From BOG-224 sp964457555 (lineage in GTDB: Bacteria; Acidobacteriota; Terriglobia; Bryobacterales; Bryobacteraceae): a stretch of 64,000 nucleotides of DNA. Position 1 is the first letter of the stretch, and every line of letters starts with the position of its first letter. The stretch is taken from NCBI GenBank assembly GCA_964457555.1, contig CAYWHA010000001.1:310001-374000 (forward strand). The letters run 5' to 3'. A program made the translations under genes and the position numbers. This document shows positions 7,901 to 15,985 of this stretch, piece after piece. The notes beneath the pieces were generated by a model. The model saw nothing but the letters and a program-made list of their open reading frames with translations. It was not told the DNA's origin and did not search any database.

Positions 7901-8647
7901 TCAACGAGCCTGAGCGGTTTCGGATTTCCTGTGCAACTTGCGGTGGATGTCGGGCCAGAATTCCTTCGCCAGATAACCGATCGCGTCATAGAGCATCTGG
8001 GAACCCCAGACACTGGCCGCGTTCCGCACATTCCGATCGTCTCTCGGGTGATAAGTGTACGTGGAGATACCGGCCGCCGCGGCGCTGCCGAAAATCTCCG
8101 AGACATTGACTTGGCGGGCGCCGGAATCGGAGCGGGTAATCAGGACGCGGCTCATGGCGTAGCCGGTTCGACGCAGGAATCCCCCTTTGCCCAACTGATA
8201 ATAACGAGGGTCCTGGTGCAAAATGGACCCGAAGATGGGGTGGGTCATGAAGTTCTGTAGGGCGCCGTCGGCGAAGCGCTCCCCAAATCGCTCGCCGAAC
8301 CCTTTCATGCCTTGGCCATAGCCAGGCTCCTCATTTTTGGCTTGGGCGATGCCGGTCTGGACCCCGTACCAGAGGAACTCGACGGGGTCGAAGGCGTCCC
8401 GGGATGTCAATTTGAATTTTTCCCAGGGGGTCAGAGGCGGGGCACTGTCCGCGCCCTCAACGGTAAGAAAGTTCGGGAGGGTATAGAAGAGCCTGTCGTT
8501 TGACCGGCCGTTCTGACTGTTGTTCGCGCTGTTAGAGATCGTCCCACTTTCCTGCGCCGGGGCTTGCGCCGGCCCGGCCGGCGCCTGATCCTGCGCCCTC
8601 AGAAGAGCCACCAAAAGCCATGGCAGGCACCCGCACAACTTCCTCAT
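7901..8647 (-). CDS. Exported protein of unknown function, acidobacterial type
   Basis: 248 residues with a signal peptide (MRKLCGCLPWLLVALLRAQ), then a low-complexity Ala/Pro/Gln/Ser/Asn-rich linker to about residue 48. The conserved-looking body includes LTPWEKFKLTSRDAFDPVEF, GFGERFGERFADGALQNF, HQDPRYYQLGKGGFLRRTGY and a C-terminal amphipathic helix with IGYLAKEFWPDIHRKLHRKS. Proteins with the DPRYYQ and RRTGYA stretch recur in acidobacterial genomes; I know of no function. The long run of Gly/aromatic residues could form beta strands of an outer-membrane protein, but no clear C-terminal aromatic signature is present. It stands alone, divergent from nothing and convergent with the regulator gene upstream. 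Confidence 0.65.
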   Translation of the reverse strand: MRKLCGCLPWLLVALLRAQDQAPAGPAQAPAQESGTISNSANNSQNGRSNDRLFYTLPNFLTVEGADSAPPLTPWEKFKLTSRDAFDPVEFLWYGVQTGIAQAKNEEPGYGQGMKGFGERFGERFADGALQNFMTHPIFGSILHQDPRYYQLGKGGFLRRTGYAMSRVLITRSDSGARQVNVSEIFGSAAAAGISTYTYHPRDDRNVRNAASVWGSQMLYDAIGYLAKEFWPDIHRKLHRKSETAQAR

Positions 8648-8853
8648 CGCCGTCTCCTTGAGGCAAATCTAGCCCGCCAGTGGTGGGGCACACGGCGGGC
8701 CAACGTCGCCGTCGATACATAGGGCCGGGCCAACATCGCGCGCCCGGCGCGGTGATGAGGTTTACAGCGCTTTGCTACCCGTCCAAGACCGCCGGATGCG
8801 TTGGTTCGCGCGCATATTGTTCCAGCGTGGAGAGTAGTTTTTGCAGGCGCCCG

Positions 8854-10494
8854 TTAATCGGCGCCCAGATTCAACCGCCCGCACAGGTGTACCGCAACGC
8901 CCAATTCGTCGAACATCGCAGCTTTGGCGGCCAACGCGCGGTCGGCTTCCGCGGCGGTGGGAGCGTAGGCCACGTTGATATGGTTGGCGTGGTGGCGCCC
9001 CATGAACTGGTCGCGCGTCACTCCGTGCAGCACGGCGTGCATGATGGGCCACTGTGGCGTGGTCTCGGCCCAACGCCGCTGGGTCTCTTCCTCCGGCAGG
9101 CTGACGGCCGTCGCGCGGCCCAGGTCGCAGTGCAGCGCGCCGCCTTCCACGAAGACCCTGCTCCAGACCACCTCGCCCGGCTTCGCCACGCCCTTTAACG
9201 TGCCTCCGCCGAGGCGGAAATACATGGGCGGCTGTCTCTCGCTAACGGCCCCCGCATAGCCGCCCACCAAGTGCGAAGCGGGAACCGCGCCGGAGATCTG
9301 AAACACCCACACGAAGTCGTCGATTCCATCGCCGGAGTAATGATCCCCCCAGCGAACGTCGTGCAGCGTGGTGGAAGGGTCGAGACCCAGCGCCGTCCAG
9401 ACCCGGTTGGTGATCAGCGCATCCACGCCGGCGCATTCGTCCACCTCATTGAAATGCGGCAGCGCCTGGCCTGGGTAGAGCGGCTCCCCGGCTTCGCTCA
9501 AGACGGGCGGCCGGTCGGGGTTATTCAGCAACCCTTCGGCCAGGTCCGATGCCGGAACCATGTCCTTGAGACCTTGCTGATACTGGATGCCGATCAGGTC
9601 GCAGCCAAATTCGTGGGCCATGCGGACCGCCGCGATGTACATCTTGCACTGATCGAGAATCTGGCCGTCGGTAAGGTCGGTTTCGGGATTGGGACCGGTC
9701 GCGAAGGTCATGCCGCGCTTGTCCAGCCATCGCCGAACCTTGCGGGCGTCCTTCGTCGAAACCTGCCGCATCCTGGCCGCCAGCGCGGACTGGCTAAGGC
9801 GCTCCTTATAGATCCCCAGCGGGTTCAGCAATTCGTCGTCGGCGATGGCGTTGTACATGCCCATGCAGCCTTCGTCGAAGATGCCCATGATGGCTTTGCG
9901 CCGCTGCAGATCGTGCGCCAGTTGGCGGCCCACCGAGGCCTCCGATTCCGGGATGGCGGCGCAGTCGAGCGGCCGTACGTGGCTGGCGTCGTGCTCCACG
10001 CGTCCGCTGGCGAGCCACTGGCGCAGCCCGCGCCGGAAAAAATCGTCCGTGAAATCCAGGCTCCAGATCGTCGCGAAGGGCACGCCGGCCTTGTACATGC
10101 TCCCGTTCAGGTTCAGCATGCCCACCAGGCCGGGCCATTGGCCGGACCAGTTGGCCACGGTCAGAATCGGCCCGCGGTGGCTGCGCAGTCCTGGGAGGAC
10201 GTGATGGCTGTACTGCCACACGGCTTCCGCCACCACCACGCGCGCCTGCGGGTGGATGGCCGCGAAAACGTCCATGCCCATGCGCTGGCTCGACAAAAAG
10301 CCGTGGCGGGTTTCCGGGTCGTAGGGGTGCGCCCGCCGCACCGCGATGCCTTCGGCGGAGAACGCCGCGCCGAGCTTGCCTTCCATGTCAGCCTGCGCCT
10401 GCCAGCAGGTTTCATTAGCGCTGGGCCGCGAATCGCCGCTGGCGACCAGCAGAACTTCGTTCGATGCCGGAAGAATTGGAATTTGAGTAGCCAT
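8854..10494 (-). CDS. L-fucose/L-arabinose isomerase-family protein
   Basis: 546 residues without a signal peptide, close to the roughly 590 of FucI. Family-like stretches are IMGIFDEGCMGMYNAIADDE (carrying a Glu where FucI has its catalytic metal ligand), CDLIGIQYQQGLKDM in the middle domain, and near the C-terminus DQFMGRHHANHINVAYA, which matches the His-containing loop before the final helix. The family interconverts aldose and ketose sugars with a divalent metal in the cytoplasm. The degree of similarity supports fold and reaction type; the sugar is not decided. No kinase, aldolase or sugar transporter lies next to it, so pathway assignment (fucose, arabinose or another sugar) is open. 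Confidence 0.75.
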   Translation of the reverse strand: MATQIPILPASNEVLLVASGDSRPSANETCWQAQADMEGKLGAAFSAEGIAVRRAHPYDPETRHGFLSSQRMGMDVFAAIHPQARVVVAEAVWQYSHHVLPGLRSHRGPILTVANWSGQWPGLVGMLNLNGSMYKAGVPFATIWSLDFTDDFFRRGLRQWLASGRVEHDASHVRPLDCAAIPESEASVGRQLAHDLQRRKAIMGIFDEGCMGMYNAIADDELLNPLGIYKERLSQSALAARMRQVSTKDARKVRRWLDKRGMTFATGPNPETDLTDGQILDQCKMYIAAVRMAHEFGCDLIGIQYQQGLKDMVPASDLAEGLLNNPDRPPVLSEAGEPLYPGQALPHFNEVDECAGVDALITNRVWTALGLDPSTTLHDVRWGDHYSGDGIDDFVWVFQISGAVPASHLVGGYAGAVSERQPPMYFRLGGGTLKGVAKPGEVVWSRVFVEGGALHCDLGRATAVSLPEEETQRRWAETTPQWPIMHAVLHGVTRDQFMGRHHANHINVAYAPTAAEADRALAAKAAMFDELGVAVHLCGRLNLGAD

Positions 10495-10508
10495 GGTGTT
10501 CCTTCATG

Positions 10509-10581
10509 GTAGCGCCGCCGGTCTCCGCCGGCGGTGGTTTTGAAGGGAGAAAACATCTCCGGCGGAGACCGGCGGCGCTAC
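10509..10581. repeat. Perfect 23-bp inverted repeat between divergent genes
   Basis: Left arm 10509-10531 begins GTAGCGCCGCCGGTCTCCGC and the right arm 10559-10581 is its exact reverse complement; the spacer is 27 bases. It starts 14 bases upstream of the isomerase start codon on the minus strand. Transcribed, it would make a very stable hairpin in the isomerase leader. The perfect match suggests recent origin by insertion. Confidence 0.7.
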
Positions 10582-10629
10582 AGGTCCCCGCTCCGAGAGA
10601 GAATGGGGGAGGCCGATGAGTCCCGACAT

Positions 10630-10787
10630 AGGCGTCAAGATAAGCCCGATTCCGCCCCGTGGCGCAAGCCGCCAGGCTTGCAGAGTCGGCTGTCGAGCCG
10701 ACTTTTCAAAGCCCGAGACGACTCTCGGCCCTGCGGACGTGGCCGCCCACGGCACCCTGCGCCGGAAACCGGGGTTATCTTAACGCC
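10630..10787. repeat. Candidate MITE-like element with imperfect terminal inverted repeats
   Basis: The ends GGCGTCAAGATAAGCCC (from 10630) and GGGGTTATCTTAACGCC (to 10787) are inverted copies with a few mismatches. Inside are two perfect dyads: CAAGCC-GCCA-GGCTTG and GTCGGCT-GTCG-AGCCGAC. No reading frame of note is inside. The element ends one base before the MutS-homologue start codon at 10789, so it likely provides that gene's leader. Together with the repeat at 10509 it fills the whole 294-base gap. Confidence 0.45.
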
Positions 10788-10788
10788 T

Positions 10789-12624
10789 ATGATGAATCCC
10801 GATCCCCGCTCCACCTATACACGCCTGCTCGCGGAACGGCAGGCCGAGATCGCCGCCCGGGAACGGCGGCATCGCGCCCTTGGGTATTGGCGGCTGGCGG
10901 CCGTGGCGTGCGGAGTGGCCATCGTCGGGATGGCCCTGTTTGGGTCCGTATCCGTGCTGTGGGCGGCCATCCCTCTGGTGGTGTTCGTCACCCTGGCGGT
11001 TCGGCATGAGCGGCTCTTGCGCGTGCTCGAACGGCGGCGGCGCGCGGCGCGGTTCTTCGAGCGTGGCCTGGCGCGTCTCGACGGGCGCTGGGCCGGCACG
11101 GGCGAAACCGGCGACCGTTACCTCGATCCCGCCCATCCTTACGCGCGGGATCTCGACATCTTCGGAAAAGGTTCGCTCTTCGAGCTGATCTCCACGGCGC
11201 GAACTCACGTCGGGGAAGATACGCTGGCGCGATGGCTGCTCAATCCGGCCCCTCCCCCAACGGTGCGCGCGCGGCAGGAGGCGGTGGAGGAGTTGCGGCC
11301 GCGCGTGGATCTGCGCGAAGAACTGGCCATCCTGACGGAAGAGGCCCGCACCGGCGTCGATCCCGTGGCGCTGGCCGCCTGGGGCGAAGCGCCGGCGCTG
11401 CTCGGCCCGGGATTCGCGCAAGCCGGCACGTGGGCGCTGACCGCGCTGGGATTGCTCGGCCTGGCCGCTTTCTTCGCCTTCGACGCGGGCCACCTGGGAA
11501 TTCTGCGGCTGTCGGAGGGTTCCTCCGCGCTGTTGCGCGACTTCTTCCTGGTTTCGCTCCTCGTCAACGGGACGTTCCTGTATCGTTTCCGGAAGAAGAC
11601 GGGAGCCGTGGTCGAGGCGGTTGACGAAGCGGCGCACGAATTGGGCCTGCTCTCCGAGACGCTGGTCCGCCTGGAACACGAGCGCTTTCACTCCCCCCTG
11701 CTGGCCGCATTGCGGGAATCGCTCGACGCGGCCGGCAGTCCGCCTTCCCGGCGCATGTCCCGGCTTAGCCGGCTGATGGATTACCTGGATTCGCGCGACC
11801 ACATCGTGGTGCGCGTGGCCGAACCTTTCGTGCTCTGGACCACCCACCTGGCATTCGCGGTGGAGGACTGGCGGCGCGAATCGGGCCCCGCGGTCCGGCG
11901 ATGGCTTACGGCGGTGGGCGAAATCGAAGCGCTGTGCTCGCTCGCCAGCCACGCCTACGAGCATCCGGACGATCCGCTCCCCGAGTTTGCTGAAGATGGC
12001 CCATGGCTCGAAGCGGAAGGGATCGGCCATCCGCTGATCCCGGAGGACCGCGTGGTGCGCAACGACGTCCGGCTGGGCGGCGAACTGCGCGTGATGGTGG
12101 TCAGCGGGTCGAACATGTCGGGCAAGAGCACGCTCTTGCGGACCCTCGGCGTGAACGTCGCGCTGGCGCAGGCGGGAGCGACGGTGCGGGCGCGGCGGCT
12201 GCGAATTTCGCCCCTGGCCGTAGGCGCGTCCATCCTGGTCACGGATTCATTGCAGGCCGGCGTGTCGCGCTTCTATGCCGAAATCCTGCGGCTCAGACAA
12301 ATCCTTGACGCCGCCGCCGCGGGGCCGCTTCCCGTACTCTTCCTGGTGGATGAGTTCCTTCACGGCACCAACTCGCACGACCGGCGCATCGGGGCGGAGG
12401 CGCTGGTGAACGGGTTGGTGAAGCGCGGCGCCATCGGGCTGATTACCACGCACGATCTGGCCCTGGCCGGCATTGCCGACGAACTGGGGGAGCGCGCCTG
12501 CAACGTGCATTTCGAGGATAGCCTGGAGGACGGCCAGATGCGCTTCGACTACGCCATCCGGCCGGGCGTGGTGCGCAAGAGCAACGCCATCGAGCTGATG
12601 CGGTCGGTAGGGCTGGAGATTTGA
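10789..12624 (+). CDS. Membrane-anchored MutS-family ATPase
   Basis: 611 residues. Two hydrophobic segments near residues 30-75 (LAAVACGVAIVGMALFG, VLWAAIPLVVFVTLAV) and a further pair near 205-265 precede the MutS core and ATPase domain: Walker A in VVSGSNMSGKSTLLRTLGVN (about residue 437), Walker B in LPVLFLVDEFLHGTNSHDRR, and the MutS signature THD in GLITTHDLALA. The DNA mismatch-binding domain I of MutS is absent, so classical mismatch repair is unlikely; this subgroup of MutS homologues with membrane segments is widespread and uncharacterised. The start is one of two adjacent ATGs at 10789/10792. The gene ends within the TTGA overlap with queG. Confidence 0.85.
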   Translation: MMNPDPRSTYTRLLAERQAEIAARERRHRALGYWRLAAVACGVAIVGMALFGSVSVLWAAIPLVVFVTLAVRHERLLRVLERRRRAARFFERGLARLDGRWAGTGETGDRYLDPAHPYARDLDIFGKGSLFELISTARTHVGEDTLARWLLNPAPPPTVRARQEAVEELRPRVDLREELAILTEEARTGVDPVALAAWGEAPALLGPGFAQAGTWALTALGLLGLAAFFAFDAGHLGILRLSEGSSALLRDFFLVSLLVNGTFLYRFRKKTGAVVEAVDEAAHELGLLSETLVRLEHERFHSPLLAALRESLDAAGSPPSRRMSRLSRLMDYLDSRDHIVVRVAEPFVLWTTHLAFAVEDWRRESGPAVRRWLTAVGEIEALCSLASHAYEHPDDPLPEFAEDGPWLEAEGIGHPLIPEDRVVRNDVRLGGELRVMVVSGSNMSGKSTLLRTLGVNVALAQAGATVRARRLRISPLAVGASILVTDSLQAGVSRFYAEILRLRQILDAAAAGPLPVLFLVDEFLHGTNSHDRRIGAEALVNGLVKRGAIGLITTHDLALAGIADELGERACNVHFEDSLEDGQMRFDYAIRPGVVRKSNAIELMRSVGLEI

Positions 12625-13661
12625 CGTCCGCGGAAATTCGCGAATTGGCGCGCGCGTGCGGGTTCGAACTGGCCGGGGTGGCGGCCGCCCTGCCCGTTTC
12701 GGACCGGCAGCGGAACCGCGCGTGGGTGGATGCCGGTTTCGCCGGCGCCATGGGCTACCTGACGGACCGCCGCGCGGATCTGCGGGACGACCCGCGCCGC
12801 CTGCTGGCATCGGCGCGCTCCATCGTTTGCGTCGGACGGCTGTACAACACGCCGTGGCCGTATTCCACCCGTTACAGCGAACCCGAACTGGCGTGGATTT
12901 CCCGTTACGCCTGGGGCGAGGACTACCACGCCGTTGTGCGCCGCGGCCTGGAGCGCCTGGATGTCCTGCTGCGGCAACGCGCCGGCGCGGGCTTCGAATC
13001 CAAAATCGTGGTGGATACGGCGCCGCTGCTCGAACGCTCGTACGCCCGCCTGGCCGGCCTGGGATGGATCGGCAAGAACACCTGCCTGATCCATGAGGGC
13101 GCGGGGTCGTGGTTTTTCCTGGGGGAGTTGCTGGTTTCGATTGAGATCGCGCCGGACGCGCCGCCGCCGGACCGCTGCGGAACCTGCCGCCGGTGCATCG
13201 ATGCGTGTCCCACCGCGGCCATCGTGCCGGCGCCGGCGGGGACGGGCTATGCGGTGGATTCGCGGCTGTGCATTTCCTACTTCACCATCGAGATGCGCGG
13301 CGGCATTCCCGAGGACCGGCGCGCGGGCATGGGCCGCCACGTGTTCGGGTGCGATATCTGCCAGGACGTTTGCCCCTGGAACCGGCGCGCGCCCTCGAGT
13401 TCCGACCTCGCCTTCGAGCCGCGGATGCCGGCCCCGCCGCTTGCAAGGCTGGCGGACATCGGCGAGGAGGAATTCGGCGCACTGTTCCGCGGCTCGCCCG
13501 TGACGCGGGCGCGGTACTCGGGCTTCCTGAGGAACGTCGCCATCGCCATGGGCAACAGCGGGCTGACGGAATTTCGCGGGCCGCTCGAACGGTTGGCTTT
13601 GTCTACCGATTCGGTGGTGGCGGAGCACGCCCGCTGGGCGCTGGCGCGGCTTTATGGGTAA
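12621..13661 (+). CDS. queG: Epoxyqueuosine reductase QueG
   Basis: 346 residues, the size of QueG. The cobalamin-binding N-terminal half contains the typical GFAGAMGYLTDRRADLRDDP and the motif LLERSYARLAGLGWIGKNTC. Two 4Fe-4S clusters are bound by CGTCRRCIDACPTAAI (first Cys about residue 186) and by CDICQDVCPWN. QueG reduces epoxyqueuosine to queuosine in the wobble position of tRNAs for His, Tyr, Asn and Asp, the last step of queuosine synthesis. A TTG start is used that overlaps the TGA stop of the MutS homologue, so the two are translationally coupled. A C-terminal HEAT-like segment (STDSVVAEHARWALARL) is present, as in other QueG. Confidence 0.93.
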   Translation: MTSAEIRELARACGFELAGVAAALPVSDRQRNRAWVDAGFAGAMGYLTDRRADLRDDPRRLLASARSIVCVGRLYNTPWPYSTRYSEPELAWISRYAWGEDYHAVVRRGLERLDVLLRQRAGAGFESKIVVDTAPLLERSYARLAGLGWIGKNTCLIHEGAGSWFFLGELLVSIEIAPDAPPPDRCGTCRRCIDACPTAAIVPAPAGTGYAVDSRLCISYFTIEMRGGIPEDRRAGMGRHVFGCDICQDVCPWNRRAPSSSDLAFEPRMPAPPLARLADIGEEEFGALFRGSPVTRARYSGFLRNVAIAMGNSGLTEFRGPLERLALSTDSVVAEHARWALARLYG

Positions 13662-13673
13662 ACTGAATAATTC

Positions 13674-14444
13674 ATGTCCAATCTGCTAGAGGGCAAGCTC
13701 ACTCTCATACTGGGGATCGCGAACAAGTGGAGCCTGGCGTATGCCATCGCCCAGGCCTTTTCGAAAAACGGGGCCACTCTGGCGCTGACTTACCTGGGAG
13801 AGCGCCAGCGGGATGCCATCGAAGAGCTGTCGCGGGACCTCGACACGGCGGCCATTCTGCCCTGCGACGTCACCCGCGACGAGGATCTGGCCGCGCTCAC
13901 CGAGCGGCTGCGCGCCTTGAACCGGCCGCTTCACGCGGTGGTCCACAGCCTGGCGTTCGCCAACAAAGAAGACCTGACCCGGCCGTTCCTCGAAACCAGC
14001 CGCTCGGGCTTTCTGCTGGCGCACGACGTGAGCGCTTACTCGCTGGTGGCGGTGGCGCGCGCCACGGCGCCGCTGATGACGGAGGGCGGCTCGCTGAGCA
14101 CGCTGACCTACCTGGGATCGACGCGCGTGGTCACGAACTACAACGTGATGGGCGTGGCCAAGGCCGCGCTGGAATCCGCCATGCGCTACCTGGCGAGCGA
14201 AATGGGACCGCGCGGGATCCGCGTGAATGCGATCTCAGCCGGACCCATCAAGACCGTTTCGGCGCGCGCCATCAAGGATTTCTCGTCAATCCTCGACACC
14301 ATTGCGGAGCGCGCGCCGCTGCACCGCAACACGGAACCCGCCGAGGTCGCCGACGCGGCCGTGTTCCTGGCGAGCGATCTGGGCCGCGGCGTAACGGGCA
14401 ACATTCTGTTCGTCGACGCGGGCATGCAAGCGATGGGATTCTGA
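13674..14444 (+). CDS. fabI: Enoyl-[acyl-carrier-protein] reductase, NADH-type
   Basis: 256 residues, an SDR-fold enzyme. The divergent cofactor loop GIANKWSLAYAIAQAF, and the catalytic Tyr156 and Lys163 in YNVMGVAK, are the FabI signature at the positions of E. coli FabI; AGPIKTVSARAI and the terminal FVDAGMQAMGF also fit. FabI reduces trans-2-enoyl-ACP in each fatty-acid elongation cycle in the cytoplasm. It lies 12 bases behind queG, so it is probably in the same transcript, though no functional link is known. The usual triclosan-target residues around Tyr146/Tyr156 cannot be judged in detail here. Confidence 0.95.
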   Translation: MSNLLEGKLTLILGIANKWSLAYAIAQAFSKNGATLALTYLGERQRDAIEELSRDLDTAAILPCDVTRDEDLAALTERLRALNRPLHAVVHSLAFANKEDLTRPFLETSRSGFLLAHDVSAYSLVAVARATAPLMTEGGSLSTLTYLGSTRVVTNYNVMGVAKAALESAMRYLASEMGPRGIRVNAISAGPIKTVSARAIKDFSSILDTIAERAPLHRNTEPAEVADAAVFLASDLGRGVTGNILFVDAGMQAMGF

Positions 14445-14487
14445 GATACCTTGCCGGCGCCGGAGCCTGCCATAATAGGGGTTCCCT

Positions 14488-15420
14488 ATGAAAGTCGAAG
14501 TAGTCCTCACGGAAGCGGACATCACGCAGGAATTCATCGAGGCGATGGAAGCCCGCGACATCCCCGAGAAGTTCTTTTTCTGGTTTCCCCGCTCGGCGGC
14601 GGCGTGGTCCGCGCTGGTGCAGGATGCCAGTCTCTATGGCGGACTGGCGGCGACCTGGAAGGAAATTGCGGCCGACGCCGCCGGCCTGGCGCGGCACTTC
14701 GGCGGAAAGGCCCCGGTGATCAGCTTCGGCGCGGGCGACGGCGCGCGCGACCGCATGTTGATGTCCGCGCTGAAAACGGCGGGATGCGAGTGCCAGTATT
14801 TCCCGGTGGACGCCAGCCAGACCATGCTTGAGATGGCCTGCGCCGGCGCCGAGGATGACGATATCGAGGCGGTCGGCATCAAGACCGATATCTCCAGCCC
14901 GGTGCATCTGGTCTATGCGGCCGACGCCGCCGAATCGCCGCGCCTGTTCATCATGTCCGGCAACACGCTGGGAGCGTTCGATCCGCTGGCGGAGATCCGC
15001 TACATCGCGCAGTTCATGAAGCCGGGAGACCGGCTGATTATCGACAGCGAATCCTACGACGAGCAGAAGACCCTGGCGTTGCGCGCCAATCCGGCGGTGC
15101 GCTTCTTCATCTGGGCGATGCTGGCGAGCATGGGAATCGGCCAGGACGATGGCGAAGTGCGCTACGACCATAAGCGCGACGACCGGCGCGATGGGCTGCA
15201 CCTGATCACGCGCTATTTCCGAGCCGGCCGCGACGTTACGGCCACGGTGGCGGGCGAGGAAGTCTCACTCGAGCGCGGCGAACGCATCGCGCTGAATTTC
15301 CAGTACGCCTCCACGGCGGAAGCGTTCCGATGGCTGCTATGCGCGCACGGCGGACTGAGCATTGTCCGCGAGTACCACAGCCCCGACGGCCGGTTTCATA
15401 CGGCGCTGTGCAAGAAATAA
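14488..15420 (+). CDS. EgtD-like (Methyltransf_33) SAM-dependent methyltransferase
   Basis: 310 residues. The SAM-binding stretch VISFGAGDGARDRMLMSAL followed by the strand and motif CQYFPVDASQTMLEMA matches the layout of the histidine-specific methyltransferase family that includes ergothioneine EgtD (glycine-rich loop, then FPVDVS). A later LFIMSGNTLGAFDPLAEIRY is also typical, as is the central RLIIDSESYDE. No EgtB-type sulfoxide synthase is nearby, so ergothioneine synthesis is not supported; other members methylate unknown small molecules. It begins 43 bases behind fabI on the same strand and is convergent with the microcompartment pair downstream. Confidence 0.75.
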   Translation: MKVEVVLTEADITQEFIEAMEARDIPEKFFFWFPRSAAAWSALVQDASLYGGLAATWKEIAADAAGLARHFGGKAPVISFGAGDGARDRMLMSALKTAGCECQYFPVDASQTMLEMACAGAEDDDIEAVGIKTDISSPVHLVYAADAAESPRLFIMSGNTLGAFDPLAEIRYIAQFMKPGDRLIIDSESYDEQKTLALRANPAVRFFIWAMLASMGIGQDDGEVRYDHKRDDRRDGLHLITRYFRAGRDVTATVAGEEVSLERGERIALNFQYASTAEAFRWLLCAHGGLSIVREYHSPDGRFHTALCKK

Positions 15421-15427
15421 GCGGCCG

Positions 15428-15979
15428 CTAAACCATCTCGTTCAGAAGTTCCGGGCGAGGGTGCGGGATCACCACCTTATTCACCAGCATGCCCTTCCGG
15501 CCGACCACCTGTGCGCCCGCGTCGACGGCGCTGGATACCGCGGCCACGTCCCCCGTCAGCGTGGCGAAGGCTTTGCCGCCCAGCGCCATCGCCAGACGGA
15601 TTTCGATGAGTTGGACGTTGGCGGACTTCACGGCGGCGTCCGCGCCTTCGATCAGCGACGCGACCGAGAACGATTCCACGATTCCGAGCGCCTCCAGCGT
15701 CTCCACCTTGGATACGCCGCTGAGCGCCGGGAACACCGATTCGTGCAGGTTCGGAATGACGAAGGAATCGATGATCGCGAACTTCGCGCCGGCGATTCCA
15801 GCGGCCACGGATGCCTCCACCGCCGCCACGTCGCCGCGCACCATCACCATGTACTTCCCCGAGCATATGGAGCGCGAGAGCACCAGTTCGACGTCCGCCG
15901 CCTTGAGCATGGCGTCGCAGCTTTGAAAGCCCGCCGCAACGCTGGTGAGTTCGATCAATCCGATAGAATTCTTCGCCAT
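15428..15979 (-). CDS. pduT: Tandem-BMC-domain shell protein, PduT type (iron-sulphur pore)
   Basis: 183 residues made of two BMC domains in tandem, opening with KNSIGLIELTSVAAGFQSCD and again near residue 95 with ETLEALGIVESFSVASLIEG. Cys39 in SRSICSGKYMVMVRG corresponds to the Cys of PduT that binds a 4Fe-4S cluster at the centre of the trimer pore (in PduT the loop reads CPGKY). Such shells let electrons pass through the wall of a bacterial microcompartment. The gene follows the PduS-like gene by 6 bases, as in propanediol-utilisation operons. No other shell protein or signature enzyme is in the window, so the pair is isolated here; the main locus may be elsewhere. Confidence 0.87.
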   Translation of the reverse strand: MAKNSIGLIELTSVAAGFQSCDAMLKAADVELVLSRSICSGKYMVMVRGDVAAVEASVAAGIAGAKFAIIDSFVIPNLHESVFPALSGVSKVETLEALGIVESFSVASLIEGADAAVKSANVQLIEIRLAMALGGKAFATLTGDVAAVSSAVDAGAQVVGRKGMLVNKVVIPHPRPELLNEMV

Positions 15980-15985
15980 GTGTAC

